Assembly (NCBI RefSeq): GCF_030436115.1
Contig: NZ_CP129407.1
Coordinates: 62,001-126,000 of the forward strand
Direction of reading: 5' to 3'
Origin: Borrelia sp. P9F1
GTDB taxonomy: Bacteria; Spirochaetota; Spirochaetia; Borreliales; Borreliaceae
DNA length: 64,000 bases
Below the pieces are notes generated by a model. The model was not told the origin of the DNA and ran no database searches. It worked only from the letters and a program-made list of their open reading frames with translations. Below are positions 36,966-46,463 of the stretch, piece by piece. The translations under genes were made by a program, and so were the position numbers. The first letter of the stretch is position 1. The number at the start of each line of letters is the position of its first letter.

Positions 36966-38351
36966 ATGTACAAAAGTATAAAAGACATTCTGAATAACCC
37001 CATAGTAGAAAGTAAAGTTACAGTAAGAGGGTGGGTTAGAACAAGGCGCAGTAGTGGTAAAATTTCATTTGTCGAAATCAACGATGGTTCAAATATTAGG
37101 GGAATTCAAGCTGTAATTGATGAAGAAAATTCTAACTTTCAGGAAACAGAGCTTAAAAAACTTACGACAGGAGCCAGCATATCCTTAACAGGAATTTTAA
37201 TTTTAAGTCCTGCAAAGGGTCAAACACACGAAATTAAAACTATAAATTTCAATATAATCGGAGAAGCAGACCAGGAAACATATCCTTTACAAAAAAAAAG
37301 GCACTCCTTTGAATTCTTAAGAGAAATTTCTCATTTAAGAATACGTACCAACACATTTGGAGCTGTTGCCAGGGTTAGGAATCAAGTTTCTTATAAAATC
37401 CATGAATACTTTCAAAAAAATGGATTTTTATATGTAAATACTCCAATAATCACATCGAATGATGGAGAAGGATGCGGTGAAATATTTCGTGTATCCACTC
37501 TAGATCTTAACAACATTTCGAAAGGCAAAAAAATTGACTTTAAAGAAGATTTTTTCGGGAAAGAAGTATTCCTTGCTGTGACTGGACAGCTACATGGAGA
37601 AGCTTATGCGATGGCATTGTCAAGAATATATACTTTTGGCCCAACATTTAGAGCAGAAAATTCTAACACAACACGACATGCTTCAGAGTTCTGGATGATT
37701 GAACCCGAGGTGGCATTTTTTTCCCTTGAAGACAATATTAAATTGGCAGAAGATTTTCTTAAGTATATCCTAAAAGGAGTGTTAAATAGTTGTAGCCAAG
37801 ACATGGAATTTTTTGAAGACTTTATTGAAAAGGGACTAATCAACAAAATTGAAAATGTCATAAACTCAAACTTTGAGGTTATCACTTATACTCAGGCCAT
37901 TAAAAAACTTGAAAGTACAAATAAAGTATTTGAAACAACACCTCGTTGGGGAATAGACTTGCAAACAGAACATGAAAGATATCTAACAGAAGAGATCTTT
38001 AAAAAACCTATAGTGGTTATTGATTATCCCAAAGAATTTAAAGCATTTTATATGAAAATGAATGAAGACAACAAAACTGTTAAAGGAATGGATATTTTGG
38101 TTCCACGCATCGGGGAAATTATTGGAGGCAGCGAAAGAGAAGATAATCTAGACAAGTTGAATAAACGAATAAAAGAGCTAGACTTGGAAGTTGAGACTCT
38201 TAATTGGTACCTAGATTTGAGGAGATTCGGTTCAACTCCCCACTCTGGGTTTGGGCTGGGCCTTGAGAGGTTGGTTCAATATGTGACGGGGATGGCCAAT
38301 ATTCGAGATGTGATACCGTTTCCAAGGACCCCTAAAAACATTTGTTTCTAA
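36966..38351 (+). CDS. asnS: Asparaginyl-tRNA synthetase
   Basis: Charges tRNA-Asn. A class IIb synthetase of about 461 residues: an N-terminal OB-fold anticodon-binding domain (VTVRGWVRTRRSSGKISFVEINDGS) and a class II catalytic core. Motif 2 is in the FRAENSNTTRHASEFWMIEPE block and motif 3 is GFGLGLERLVQYVTGM. The ARHxxEF-like arrangement and length favour AsnRS over AspRS. The ATG at 36966 is preferred, with GAGAGGAG before it, over the TTG at 36954. The gene is separated from the next by 24 bases. Confidence 0.94.
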   Translation: MYKSIKDILNNPIVESKVTVRGWVRTRRSSGKISFVEINDGSNIRGIQAVIDEENSNFQETELKKLTTGASISLTGILILSPAKGQTHEIKTINFNIIGEADQETYPLQKKRHSFEFLREISHLRIRTNTFGAVARVRNQVSYKIHEYFQKNGFLYVNTPIITSNDGEGCGEIFRVSTLDLNNISKGKKIDFKEDFFGKEVFLAVTGQLHGEAYAMALSRIYTFGPTFRAENSNTTRHASEFWMIEPEVAFFSLEDNIKLAEDFLKYILKGVLNSCSQDMEFFEDFIEKGLINKIENVINSNFEVITYTQAIKKLESTNKVFETTPRWGIDLQTEHERYLTEEIFKKPIVVIDYPKEFKAFYMKMNEDNKTVKGMDILVPRIGEIIGGSEREDNLDKLNKRIKELDLEVETLNWYLDLRRFGSTPHSGFGLGLERLVQYVTGMANIRDVIPFPRTPKNICF

Positions 38352-38375
38352 TGAAGGGTTTGGGAGTGAGTAAAA

Positions 38376-38960
38376 TTGAAATTTCTGTATGCAGCAGCAT
38401 TTTTACTGTCTTCTCTTTTGATACTTCCTTCAGGGAGAGCAGAAGACATTCTGAAACTGTCCTCGGATGTAGAGAGGGAACTTTCGGGTAGAGGGACGGG
38501 GAAAAATAAAAGCGGTGTCATCATTAATCAATCAACTAGGATCAAGTATCCACAGTCACGTGGAGTTTACGGACATGGACATAGCTTTGAGTCAAAAAAT
38601 GGCTCTAGGAAATTAGATAGGAATCCATCCTATATCAAAAACGAGAACTCGGGTATTAATGAAACCGGCAACATAGAAATAAGGCAGTCAGATAAAATAC
38701 AGTACCCACGGGACACTACGAATATAGGGAAGGAAAAATCAGAAAGGAATACATGGTATAACATCAAAATTTATCCAAATTATACTAATGATAAGTTCGA
38801 AAGAATAAAAGCGATAAACGCGATTAACAGAGAAATGAAAACACAAGTAAATAAAAATTTTGCTTTAATTGGCCCCATATCAGAGGGCAATCTGGGAATG
38901 ATAACGAAAACACTAGTTACAAAAGGATACAGTGAGTTAGAATACATAAAGATCAAGTAA
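38376..38960 (+). CDS. Small secreted protein of unknown function
   Basis: A 194-residue product with a classic signal peptide (LYAAAFLLSSLLILPSGRA, cleavage before EDIL). A low-complexity basic and glycine/asparagine-rich middle follows. The C-terminal 70 residues (WYNIKIYPNY, then ALIGPISEGNLGMITKTLV) weakly resemble a SPOR peptidoglycan-binding fold; that is inference. The start is TTG at 38376, well supported by GGGAGTGAG a few bases before it. The 3' end overlaps the stop of the convergent phosphoribosyltransferase gene by 8 bases. No lipobox. Confidence 0.65.
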   Translation: MKFLYAAAFLLSSLLILPSGRAEDILKLSSDVERELSGRGTGKNKSGVIINQSTRIKYPQSRGVYGHGHSFESKNGSRKLDRNPSYIKNENSGINETGNIEIRQSDKIQYPRDTTNIGKEKSERNTWYNIKIYPNYTNDKFERIKAINAINREMKTQVNKNFALIGPISEGNLGMITKTLVTKGYSELEYIKIK

Positions 38961-39555
38961 GCTTAGTCTTTTTCGATAAAAATTTTAATATTCTACTCAA
39001 TTCGCCATCTACATTCTCGAAATTTAGCTTGTGTTCCTCTTCTGTTAGTCCCGCAAGCTCGTGATTGCGGTAATGGATCCAAGTGTTTACTTCTGTGCTT
39101 GAATATTTATTAACGTAGTAATCCGGCCCATGTTTTACACCTCCCCGTTCTTTGTAATCATAAACAGCGATTTTAATGTTTTGACTATCTATTCCTCTAT
39201 TTAGAACCTCTTCCCGCAAATGGATGATTGTACGTCCAGTATCAAAAACATCATCAACGAACAACACATTATCCCCTGTTCTTAAATATTTGGGATCATA
39301 AGTCCACCCATCTATCATTATCTTTTTTTGATCATTACAAACATCATAAGACCTTGCTACAACAGCAGCGTAAAGAAGTGGTTTTTCAATCTTAATAAAT
39401 TTAAAGAACTCACTAATAATATTACCAAGATAAGCCCCGCCCCTCAAAGAGACATAGATAATATCAGGAATAAATCCATCTTTATACATCTTATAAGCAA
39501 GCTTAAACCCGTTTACTCTTATTTCTTCATAAGAAATGAACTTTTTCATCAACAC
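38953..39555 (-). CDS. Purine-type phosphoribosyltransferase
   Basis: A 200-residue type I phosphoribosyltransferase. The PRPP loop is VLFVDDVFDTGRTI, with the two aspartates, and IYVSLRGGAYLGNIIS is the earlier pyrophosphate loop. The hood region contains a YYVNKYSSTEVNTWIHY stretch. It resembles xanthine/hypoxanthine-guanine phosphoribosyltransferases more than pyrimidine enzymes, so purine base salvage is likely, but the base cannot be read here. It is convergent with the secreted-protein gene. A 12-bp inverted repeat lies between it and htrA. Confidence 0.8.
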   Translation of the reverse strand: MLMKKFISYEEIRVNGFKLAYKMYKDGFIPDIIYVSLRGGAYLGNIISEFFKFIKIEKPLLYAAVVARSYDVCNDQKKIMIDGWTYDPKYLRTGDNVLFVDDVFDTGRTIIHLREEVLNRGIDSQNIKIAVYDYKERGGVKHGPDYYVNKYSSTEVNTWIHYRNHELAGLTEEEHKLNFENVDGELSRILKFLSKKTKLT

Positions 39556-39650
39556 GGCTCCTAAAATAACCCATTATCATACCAAGCTTCATATGCTACA
39601 CATATACCAAATAACAACACCTAAACAGTATGGTATTTACATAAAATCCA

Positions 39651-39684
39651 AATTGACGTAAATAAACAATTCTTTACGTCAATT
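39651..39684 (-). terminator. Perfect 12-bp inverted repeat downstream of htrA
   Basis: AATTGACGTAAA (39651-39662) pairs with TTTACGTCAATT (39673-39684) around a 10-base loop, within 20 bases of the htrA stop. On the - strand the stem is followed by TGGATTTTATG, a modest T-rich tail. It may act as an intrinsic terminator for htrA, or as a protein-binding palindrome before the phosphoribosyltransferase gene. Confidence 0.5.
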
Positions 39685-39701
39685 CTTGAAATAAAGTCTA
39701 T

Positions 39702-41129
39702 TTAAAAAGATACCTTTATCGTTTGGCCACCCCTTAATACACTGTATGTATTCTTTCCAAGCTCAATAGCATCGTAAAAATCCCTTAAGCTCTTAATATT
39801 TTTTGAATTAACGGCCGTAATCACATCTCCTGTTGAAACTTTAGCACTCTTCTCTATACTCTTATCAATACTGTCAACAACAACTCCATTGATCCAATTT
39901 CTTAACCCAAGTTGTGCCTTAGCTTCACTAGTTAAAGGATAAACAACAAACCCTGGAATCAACTTACCATTTGTTAAAATTTCTTTGTCATCGGGTCTCA
40001 CGGCCAGCACAATATCTATTTTTTTCTTCTCTCCCTTTCTTAAAACCTCAATTTCAACCTTCTCTCCCGCATAAAAATCGCTAAGATAATGAATAACATC
40101 TCTAGAAATATTCATTGCTACCCCATTTACCTTAAGCACTATATCGCCAGGTTTAAGCCCCGATTTTATGGCAGGTGAACCTACATAAACGTTTACAATA
40201 ATTGCAGATGAAACAGACTCATCATCATAACCTAAGCTTTCAAGAACCGCCATGTCCTTGTCTTTATAATTATAAAAAGAAACACCAAGCCAAGCTGATT
40301 CAATATTTTTCCCAACCATAAAGGCATCCACAATATTTTTAGCGTTATTAATAGGAACGGCAAATCCAAGACCAACATTACCACCAGAAGGGGAAGATAT
40401 CCATGTATTAATCCCAATAACTTCGCCTCTAATATTTACAAGAGGTCCTCCAGAATTTCCACGATTAATGGCTGCATCTGTCTGAATAAATAGATTTCTA
40501 GCCTTTAAATTAGGATTTGCTGAACGATGGAGCCCGCTAACAATACCTGCAGTCACCGTAAAACTAAATTGATGGGGACTTCCAACAGCTATGACCCAAT
40601 CCCCTACTTCAAGCCCATCACTATCACCAAGTTCAGCTATTTTAATTTCAGCATCATCGGCCTCAAAGCTAATAAGTGCAAGATCTTTCTTATCATCTTT
40701 ACCTACCAGTTTTGATTTATAAGTTTTATTACTATAAGTTCCAATCTCAAACTCAATAGCCTTATCTACAACATGACTATTGGTAAGAACATAAAATAAA
40801 TTTGACTTCTTAGAATCCTTCCCAATGATTATACCAGAACCAGCCCATTTAGCCTTCCTTTCAACATTAAACCCCGGCATATCGAAAAAGAAAAAATGAA
40901 AAGGATCCCTTTCTTTAATCACTCCAGTAGCATAAACTTCTACGGTAGACGGCAAAATCTTTCTAGACGCCTTTCTAAAAGAATCTTGAAAAGACTGTAA
41001 AGCATCTCCCTTCTCTTGTGCAAAAACAATAGTATTCCTATCGGGTTTTAAATAATGTATTCCAATAAAAAATCCAATACCTAAGGCTAAGAAACTAACA
41101 AAAAATACAGAAAAAAAATTTTTCTTCAC
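39702..41129 (-). CDS. htrA: HtrA/DegP-family periplasmic serine protease
   Basis: A surface or periplasmic protease/chaperone of about 475 residues. After a signal anchor ([19 protein letters not shown]) comes a trypsin-like domain with His in TNSHVVDKA, Asp in KDLALIS and the nucleophile Ser in GNSGGPL. Two PDZ domains follow, the second short. The GTG at 41129 is preferred because GGAGG lies 8 bases upstream; upstream ATG and TTG codons at 41144 and 41153 are in frame. The upstream gene map is 31 bases from this frame's first codon. Borrelial HtrA is known to degrade envelope proteins. Confidence 0.93.
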   Translation of the reverse strand: MKKNFFSVFFVSFLALGIGFFIGIHYLKPDRNTIVFAQEKGDALQSFQDSFRKASRKILPSTVEVYATGVIKERDPFHFFFFDMPGFNVERKAKWAGSGIIIGKDSKKSNLFYVLTNSHVVDKAIEFEIGTYSNKTYKSKLVGKDDKKDLALISFEADDAEIKIAELGDSDGLEVGDWVIAVGSPHQFSFTVTAGIVSGLHRSANPNLKARNLFIQTDAAINRGNSGGPLVNIRGEVIGINTWISSPSGGNVGLGFAVPINNAKNIVDAFMVGKNIESAWLGVSFYNYKDKDMAVLESLGYDDESVSSAIIVNVYVGSPAIKSGLKPGDIVLKVNGVAMNISRDVIHYLSDFYAGEKVEIEVLRKGEKKKIDIVLAVRPDDKEILTNGKLIPGFVVYPLTSEAKAQLGLRNWINGVVVDSIDKSIEKSAKVSTGDVITAVNSKNIKSLRDFYDAIELGKNTYSVLRGGQTIKVSF

Positions 41130-41183
41130 TTTAAACACCTCCATAATATTCAACCAAATCTTTTAAATAACTTTTAACACTAA

Positions 41184-41942
41184 TTAAACTTCACTTAAAA
41201 TTAGAGGAAATCCATCTACAACGGCAACAGTATGCTCAAAATGAGCAGAACAACTTAAATCAGATGAAAAAACAGTCCAACCATCTTCCCTAACAGAAAC
41301 CTCATGACCCCCTAAATTCACCATTGGCTCAATTGCCAATACCATTCCCTCCCGAACTCGAGTATTCTTAAAAAAAGGAACATAATAATTAGGAACACTA
41401 GGCTCCTCATGCAAAGCAAAACCAACTCCATGCCCCGTGTAATCTCTAACTATGCCAAAACCAAATGGTTTAATATGATTCTCTATGGCTCTTGAAATAT
41501 CTAAAATTCGATTACCAACCCTCATCTCGGAAATCCCTCTATAGAGAGCCTCTTCTGTTACTTCTAATAACTTACTAATCTCAGGCCTTACCTGCCCCAC
41601 CTTGAATGTCTTAGCCATGTCGCTATAAAACCCATCCAAAATAACCCCACAATCAATACTAACAACATCGCCTTCCCTAAGCTTCCTCGCTCCTGGCACT
41701 CCATGAATGACCTCTTCATTTACAGAAGCACAAATAACTCCCTTAAAACCATTATACCCTTTAAAAGCAGGCTTAGCTCCCTTGCTATTAATAAAATCAC
41801 CAGCAATAAAATCAAGATCCTTAGTACTCACCCCAGGTGCAATACCCCGCTCAATCTCTAAAAGAGTTTGTGCTAAAAGACTTGCCGATGCCTTTACTTT
41901 TTCAATATCCTCTCTACACTTTAACCTTACCCCCAAATTCAA
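41184..41942 (-). CDS. map: Methionine aminopeptidase type I
   Basis: Removes the N-terminal methionine from new proteins in the cytosol. The 252-residue protein has EVIHGVPGARKLREGDVVSIDCGV, the Asp ligands in SIDCGVILDGFYSDM, the His ligand in GHGVGFALHEEP and the Glu ligands in LAIEPMVNLG and REDGWTVFSSD. All five metal ligands are in place. The start is a TTG at 41942 that overlaps the stop of the TPR gene (TTGA arrangement), with GGAAGGGAA just before it. It lies in the nusB-TPR-map-htrA series. Confidence 0.94.
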   Translation of the reverse strand: MNLGVRLKCREDIEKVKASASLLAQTLLEIERGIAPGVSTKDLDFIAGDFINSKGAKPAFKGYNGFKGVICASVNEEVIHGVPGARKLREGDVVSIDCGVILDGFYSDMAKTFKVGQVRPEISKLLEVTEEALYRGISEMRVGNRILDISRAIENHIKPFGFGIVRDYTGHGVGFALHEEPSVPNYYVPFFKNTRVREGMVLAIEPMVNLGGHEVSVREDGWTVFSSDLSCSAHFEHTVAVVDGFPLILSEV

Positions 41943-43594
41943 TTCCCTTCCTTAACAACTTCTATCATATTCATATAAATCTTGCTCTCATTAGTTTCAT
42001 AAAAACCATGAGAATCTAAAATGGCCTCTCGTCCCCTTTCAAACTCACCCAAATAGAGATAATTAATTCCTCTCTTTAAATAGATCTTTGCCGCACTCTC
42101 TCGTTCTTCCAGACTCATTCTACTTTTATCATTAAGAGTAAAAGGCAGAAAAGAAATTGCCTTATTAAAATACTCCTCAGATTCTCTATAACTCTTTTGA
42201 TAAAGTTTCAAAATTCCAAAATTGTAATACACACCATATAAATATTTTTGCACTTTTTTCTCAAAAATTACCTTCTTTGAAAAGTCAAGGTCTTTCTTAA
42301 GAAAATCATAGTAAAACCTATAGAAATAATACCAATCATGTGCCTTATCAAAAGGACTATAAATTTTGAAAAATAAATCTAAATCCCTTAAATCAAAATA
42401 AAGAAGCAAATTCCAAGCTAAAAGCTGAGCAATATCTGATCTATAATTTGACCTATAAAACAAGCGCCACAAAAAAGATTTTTTAGCCTCATAATCAAGG
42501 TTTGAATAATTTAATACAAAGTAAATCTTAAAAAATAAAGGGTCGTCTTTATATTTTCTTGCAATTTCATTCGCACTAAAATAATCATTAGCTTCAAAAT
42601 ATGTATTAGCTAAATAATAGTTCATCATTTTACTATCTTTAAACTTGCTATTCGCTTTATTCAAATAAGTAATCGCCATTTTAAGATCGTTTTCCTTCCT
42701 TGCAATAAATGCCAAGCCAAGATAAATCATCATACTGTGATCCGGAAACTTAGTATAAAGCTTTAAATATTCAGCCTTGGCATTATGAATGTCGCCCCTC
42801 TTAAGATATGCATCCGCTAGTAAAAACATCAAATTCGGTTCTTTGTCATCATTGATAAGGTTAAGGTTAGCAATAGCAAAATCCAAATTACCAAGACCGT
42901 AGGAAATATGGGCAAGTTCCCTAGCAAACTCTTTATCTTCCCTTATTTTTAAAAGTATCCTCTTAGCAGAAGATAAATCTTTTTTCTCTAAGTACAAAAG
43001 CATTGCATTAATTAAAAACGCATTATTCTTAAGACTTAAACCTATGTTTTCAAACGTAAAAGCATCCTTTTCTTTAGCTATTTTAACCAGGAAATCTTTA
43101 ACACTTCCCAAACCATAATTCAAAGACAAACCCCTAATAAAAGCCTCTTCGTATAAACTCCTATATTCTTCATGTCCAATAAGATATTGCTTTGCAACAT
43201 CGCAAGCCTCTGCGACAGAACCCGATTTTAGTTTAGCATATACCTCAAGAGCCCTAAGCTTTAAATTTCCAGGCAAGATCTTAACCCCCGAGTCAACAAC
43301 ATCTTTCATCAGCGAATAATCCTTAACCCTAAGGGAGTAAAGCTTTACTCTCTTGATTAAAGAAATCCATTTAAACTCAGTATCCGCATAAGATGCAGAT
43401 ACCCTCATGGCTCTACCCGCACTGTATAAATCATTCCTCAAAAGATAATTGTCAACTTCCACAATAAGCCTATTAAAATCCCTTTTCCCTTTTAACATAT
43501 ACAAAAGAGACAAATTTGAGCTAAGGTAAAAAACACCCAATGAAAGAATGGTTAAAAAAGCAAGAACAAATATCAATTTTTTATTTGCTTTCAA
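41939..43594 (-). CDS. Membrane-anchored TPR protein
   Basis: A 551-residue protein with one N-terminal anchor (LIFVLAFLTILSLGVFYLSSNLSLL) and then a long run of TPR-like helical pairs, for example GDIHNAKAEYLKLYTKFPDH, NDLKMAITYLNKANSKFKDS and KSYRESEEYFNKAISFLPF. It should expose a large solenoid to the periplasm and could be a scaffold for envelope complexes. No enzymatic motif. It overlaps nusB by 14 bases and map by 4, so all three are translated in series. Confidence 0.75.
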   Translation of the reverse strand: MKANKKLIFVLAFLTILSLGVFYLSSNLSLLYMLKGKRDFNRLIVEVDNYLLRNDLYSAGRAMRVSASYADTEFKWISLIKRVKLYSLRVKDYSLMKDVVDSGVKILPGNLKLRALEVYAKLKSGSVAEACDVAKQYLIGHEEYRSLYEEAFIRGLSLNYGLGSVKDFLVKIAKEKDAFTFENIGLSLKNNAFLINAMLLYLEKKDLSSAKRILLKIREDKEFARELAHISYGLGNLDFAIANLNLINDDKEPNLMFLLADAYLKRGDIHNAKAEYLKLYTKFPDHSMMIYLGLAFIARKENDLKMAITYLNKANSKFKDSKMMNYYLANTYFEANDYFSANEIARKYKDDPLFFKIYFVLNYSNLDYEAKKSFLWRLFYRSNYRSDIAQLLAWNLLLYFDLRDLDLFFKIYSPFDKAHDWYYFYRFYYDFLKKDLDFSKKVIFEKKVQKYLYGVYYNFGILKLYQKSYRESEEYFNKAISFLPFTLNDKSRMSLEERESAAKIYLKRGINYLYLGEFERGREAILDSHGFYETNESKIYMNMIEVVKEGN

Positions 43595-44009
43595 ATGAGC
43601 TCTCCATGTCCTTCAACAAACCATCAAGTATTCCATTAACAAATTTATAAGAATTCTTACTTCCGTACTTCCTGGCAATTAAAACAGCCTCATCTATTAT
43701 GGCTCTCTTAGGTACTTCCAGATTTTGAAATTTAAGCGAAAACACACTCATCCTCAATATAGCAAGATCAACTTTATCCATACGTTCCAAACGCCAATTA
43801 AGGGAGACATCACTGATCAACCTGTCAATAGGCTCCAAATTTTCACAAGTACCATTAACCAAAACAGAATAAAATAATCTCAACTCTTCGACATCCAACA
43901 CATCCTCAAGGCTAAAAATATCATAGATATCGCTCCCCGAATTGCGATTAATATCGATACTGTAAATCTTTTTGAAGGCTAATTCCCTAGCCTTATACCT
44001 CAAATCCAT
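43581..44009 (-). CDS. nusB: Transcription antitermination factor NusB
   Basis: A 142-residue all-helical RNA-binding protein of the rRNA antitermination complex. The N-terminal RYKARELAFKKIYSIDI and the C-terminal PKRAIIDEAVLIARKYGSKNSYKFVNGILDGLL are typical of the family; the latter is the conserved NusB helix with ELAKK-like sequence. With NusE and BoxA RNA it protects rRNA synthesis. It is the first of a close group with the TPR protein and map, 22 bases after the parvulin gene. Confidence 0.9.
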   Translation of the reverse strand: MDLRYKARELAFKKIYSIDINRNSGSDIYDIFSLEDVLDVEELRLFYSVLVNGTCENLEPIDRLISDVSLNWRLERMDKVDLAILRMSVFSLKFQNLEVPKRAIIDEAVLIARKYGSKNSYKFVNGILDGLLKDMESSFESK

Positions 44010-44031
44010 AACTAAATAGTAAACATTCCCT

Positions 44032-45042
44032 CTATTTTAAGTCAGAATCCAAAATTTGCACATTGGCAGATTTATTAAGTTTATCGTACATCTCCTGCTG
44101 CACCCTAGCAACAATTTGTTGCTGCTGAGCATTAACCATATTATTCCTTATAGCATCCCTTACAGTCATATCTACATTGGGAGATATTTTATCCTTGAGT
44201 CCCAAAAATTTTTGAGAATATGTCTCAGTGACTTTAACTATATGGAACCCCTCTTTTGAAGATATTGGCTGGGAAATATCTCCCTTCCTGAGAGCAAAAA
44301 CTTCTCGAATAAAATCCACCCCAAGTACATTTTGTGCATTCTGCTCACCTCTTGCCAAAAATCCAAGATCCCCATTCTTAGACTTAGACCCCTCATCTTC
44401 CGAATACTTCCTCACAGCTTCCTCAAAGGTAATCTTTTTTGTCTTTATCTGACCTGCAATATCCTTCGCCTTAGCAAGAACATCAGACCTCTTCTTATCC
44501 TTAGAAGTAAAGAAAATATGACTCACCCTTGTTATATCTGGATTAACAAATTTAGTCTTATTAGCCTCATAGTACTCAACCACATCTTTCTCCTCCGGAG
44601 TCTTTACTTCCGAAAACTTAGGCTGAGCAACTTTTAAAACTAATTTTTGCGCAGAAAGAGACCTCTTCATCGAAGATAAAAGACTATCCCAATTAGTGCC
44701 CTGATTTTCTATCATCTGTTTAATCTGTTCATCCGTAAGATTCGTAAGTCCAAATTGAGCTCTAATAGTTTGCATAACCTCAGCCTCTTCAACTTTGATC
44801 CCCTGCTTTAAAGCTTCCTGACCAAAAAGAATATCGGCTATTAAGACCTGTAAAACCTGCTTCCTTTCAGCGATATTTAAATCCCTCCCTTGCGTCTTCT
44901 TCAATGTATTAACCCTAGAATCAAACTCTGTTCTAGTAATAATCTCATTACTGTGCAAATTAACAACAACAACAGGAGCATTTTGAGCAAAAGAAACCAT
45001 CCCCACAAAGACAACCAACAGAAAACATAAAAAATCACGCAT
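44032..45042 (-). CDS. Secreted parvulin-type peptidyl-prolyl isomerase / SurA-PrsA-like foldase
   Basis: A periplasmic protein of about 336 residues with a signal peptide (FLCFLLVVFVGMVSFA, cleavage before QNAP). Residues about 25-165 are SurA/PrsA-like helices. The parvulin (PpiC) domain at about 170-275 has VSHIFFTSKDK, EDEGSKSKNGDLGFLARG and SKEGFHIVKVTET. It should help outer-membrane protein folding. The ATG at 45042 fits the signal peptide and an AAGG site. An upstream codon at 45069 is open but gives an odd N-terminus. Confidence 0.85.
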   Translation of the reverse strand: MRDFLCFLLVVFVGMVSFAQNAPVVVVNLHSNEIITRTEFDSRVNTLKKTQGRDLNIAERKQVLQVLIADILFGQEALKQGIKVEEAEVMQTIRAQFGLTNLTDEQIKQMIENQGTNWDSLLSSMKRSLSAQKLVLKVAQPKFSEVKTPEEKDVVEYYEANKTKFVNPDITRVSHIFFTSKDKKRSDVLAKAKDIAGQIKTKKITFEEAVRKYSEDEGSKSKNGDLGFLARGEQNAQNVLGVDFIREVFALRKGDISQPISSKEGFHIVKVTETYSQKFLGLKDKISPNVDMTVRDAIRNNMVNAQQQQIVARVQQEMYDKLNKSANVQILDSDLK

Positions 45043-45121
45043 AAAAACCAACCTTACATCAATAGTCAAAATTCTAGCAAAACATTAAATTTAAATCTAG
45101 TTTTAAAATAACTAACACAAC

Positions 45122-46315
45122 TTATCTATAAAGATAAGAAGCTATGCCCTGACCTCCTCCTACGCAAAGAGATGAAATTCCTTTATGCTTGTTATTAATC
45201 TTCATAAGGCGCGCCAAAGTTAATAAAATCCTTGCCCCACTGACCGCAAATGGATGTCCTATCGCAATAGCCCCCCCCTTAACATTAACAATGTTATCTT
45301 TCATGTTATAATTCTCATGCAGAGCTTTCAAAACAGTTAGAGCTTGAGCTGCAAAAGCTTCATTTGTTTCAACAAAACCAATTTCACTAGGGATTAAGCT
45401 GAACTTCTTTATGATCTCGTCAATAGCAAGATATGCCCCAAACCCCATGTGAAGAGGACTAAGACCAATACTCTTAAACCCTCCAACATAGGCTAAAGGT
45501 TCAATTCCCATTTTTTGAATAATATCTTCGCCCGCCAATATTAAAAAACAAGCTCCATCGTTTAGACTAGAAGAATTGCCTGCGGTAATTGTACCCCCCT
45601 CTTTAAAGATTGGTTTCAAATTTGAAAGCTTATCTAGGGTCAAATCATCTCGTATCTCCTCGTCGCTAGATACAATACTCTTGCTATTCGTTTTCTTATC
45701 AACAAGAGATAGTGGATATATTTCATCATCAAAATATCCACTATCTCTTGCTACTATCGCTTTAATATGCGAATTATATGCAAATTCATCCTGCATCTCT
45801 CTTGTAATCTCATGCATTTCTGCCAAATACTCTGCTGTAAGTCCCATAACAGTACCGCTCAGAGTATCTACTAGAGCATCTTTATATATTGAATCCTCTA
45901 TCTTAAAATCTCCGAATTTTAAACCATCAAATCTCACACCTCTTGGTAAAAGATAAGGTGCATTACTTAAATCTTCAACTCCTCCAGCCAAAACAACATC
46001 ACTATTACCAAGAGCAATCGCGTTAAAAGCAAATTCTAAAGATTTAAGACCTGAACCACAAACCTTATTTACGGTACAAGCAGGTATATTTTCACTCAAC
46101 CCAGCCTTTAAAACAATTTGCCTAGCTATATTTTGACCAAGCCCTGCTGATATTACACTCCCAACAATAACCTCATCTACCTCATCAATATTGTTTCTCC
46201 CAAGCAAAGCCTTAACAATGTCTGAGGATATATTAACAATATCCATACCCTTCATTGCACCTCCAAACTTAAAAATTGGTGATCTAAGTCCATCAATAAT
46301 TGCTACTTTTCTCAT
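45122..46315 (-). CDS. Acetyl-CoA C-acetyltransferase (thiolase)
   Basis: A 397-residue thiolase. It has the nucleophile Cys in NKVCGSGLKSLE, the FVETNEAFAAQAL block, His in GGAIAIGHPFAVSGARI and the second Cys in LCVGGGQGIASY. The usual reaction joins two acetyl-CoA to acetoacetyl-CoA. In an organism with no fatty acid oxidation, its likely role is the first step of the mevalonate pathway to isoprenoids, which also feed UppS in this window. It is the first gene of its unit and has a plausible promoter upstream. Confidence 0.92.
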   Translation of the reverse strand: MRKVAIIDGLRSPIFKFGGAMKGMDIVNISSDIVKALLGRNNIDEVDEVIVGSVISAGLGQNIARQIVLKAGLSENIPACTVNKVCGSGLKSLEFAFNAIALGNSDVVLAGGVEDLSNAPYLLPRGVRFDGLKFGDFKIEDSIYKDALVDTLSGTVMGLTAEYLAEMHEITREMQDEFAYNSHIKAIVARDSGYFDDEIYPLSLVDKKTNSKSIVSSDEEIRDDLTLDKLSNLKPIFKEGGTITAGNSSSLNDGACFLILAGEDIIQKMGIEPLAYVGGFKSIGLSPLHMGFGAYLAIDEIIKKFSLIPSEIGFVETNEAFAAQALTVLKALHENYNMKDNIVNVKGGAIAIGHPFAVSGARILLTLARLMKINNKHKGISSLCVGGGQGIASYLYR

Positions 46316-46348
46316 TTAAAACCTCAAACAAAAATGTTACTCAACTAT

Positions 46349-46378
46349 ATAATAACAAAACATCATCACAAAAAACAA
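46349..46378 (-). promoter_or_regulatory. Candidate promoter for the thiolase gene
   Basis: On the - strand TTGTTT (46378-46373) and TATTAT (46354-46349) are 18 bases apart, in the divergent gap. The -10 lies 33 bases before the thiolase ATG. Confidence 0.4.
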
Positions 46379-46463
46379 AGCTTAAATAATTAGTGATAAT
46401 TGGAAAAAGTCATCCCAAATGCTACTCCTTTATACTCAAATATGATACAATTATCCGCCAAGT

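Noticed and set aside
38351-38376. ATG at 38351 as the start of the secreted-protein gene
   Set aside because: It is out of frame with the signal peptide. The TTG at 38376 has the GGGAGTGAG ribosome site and gives a proper signal sequence.
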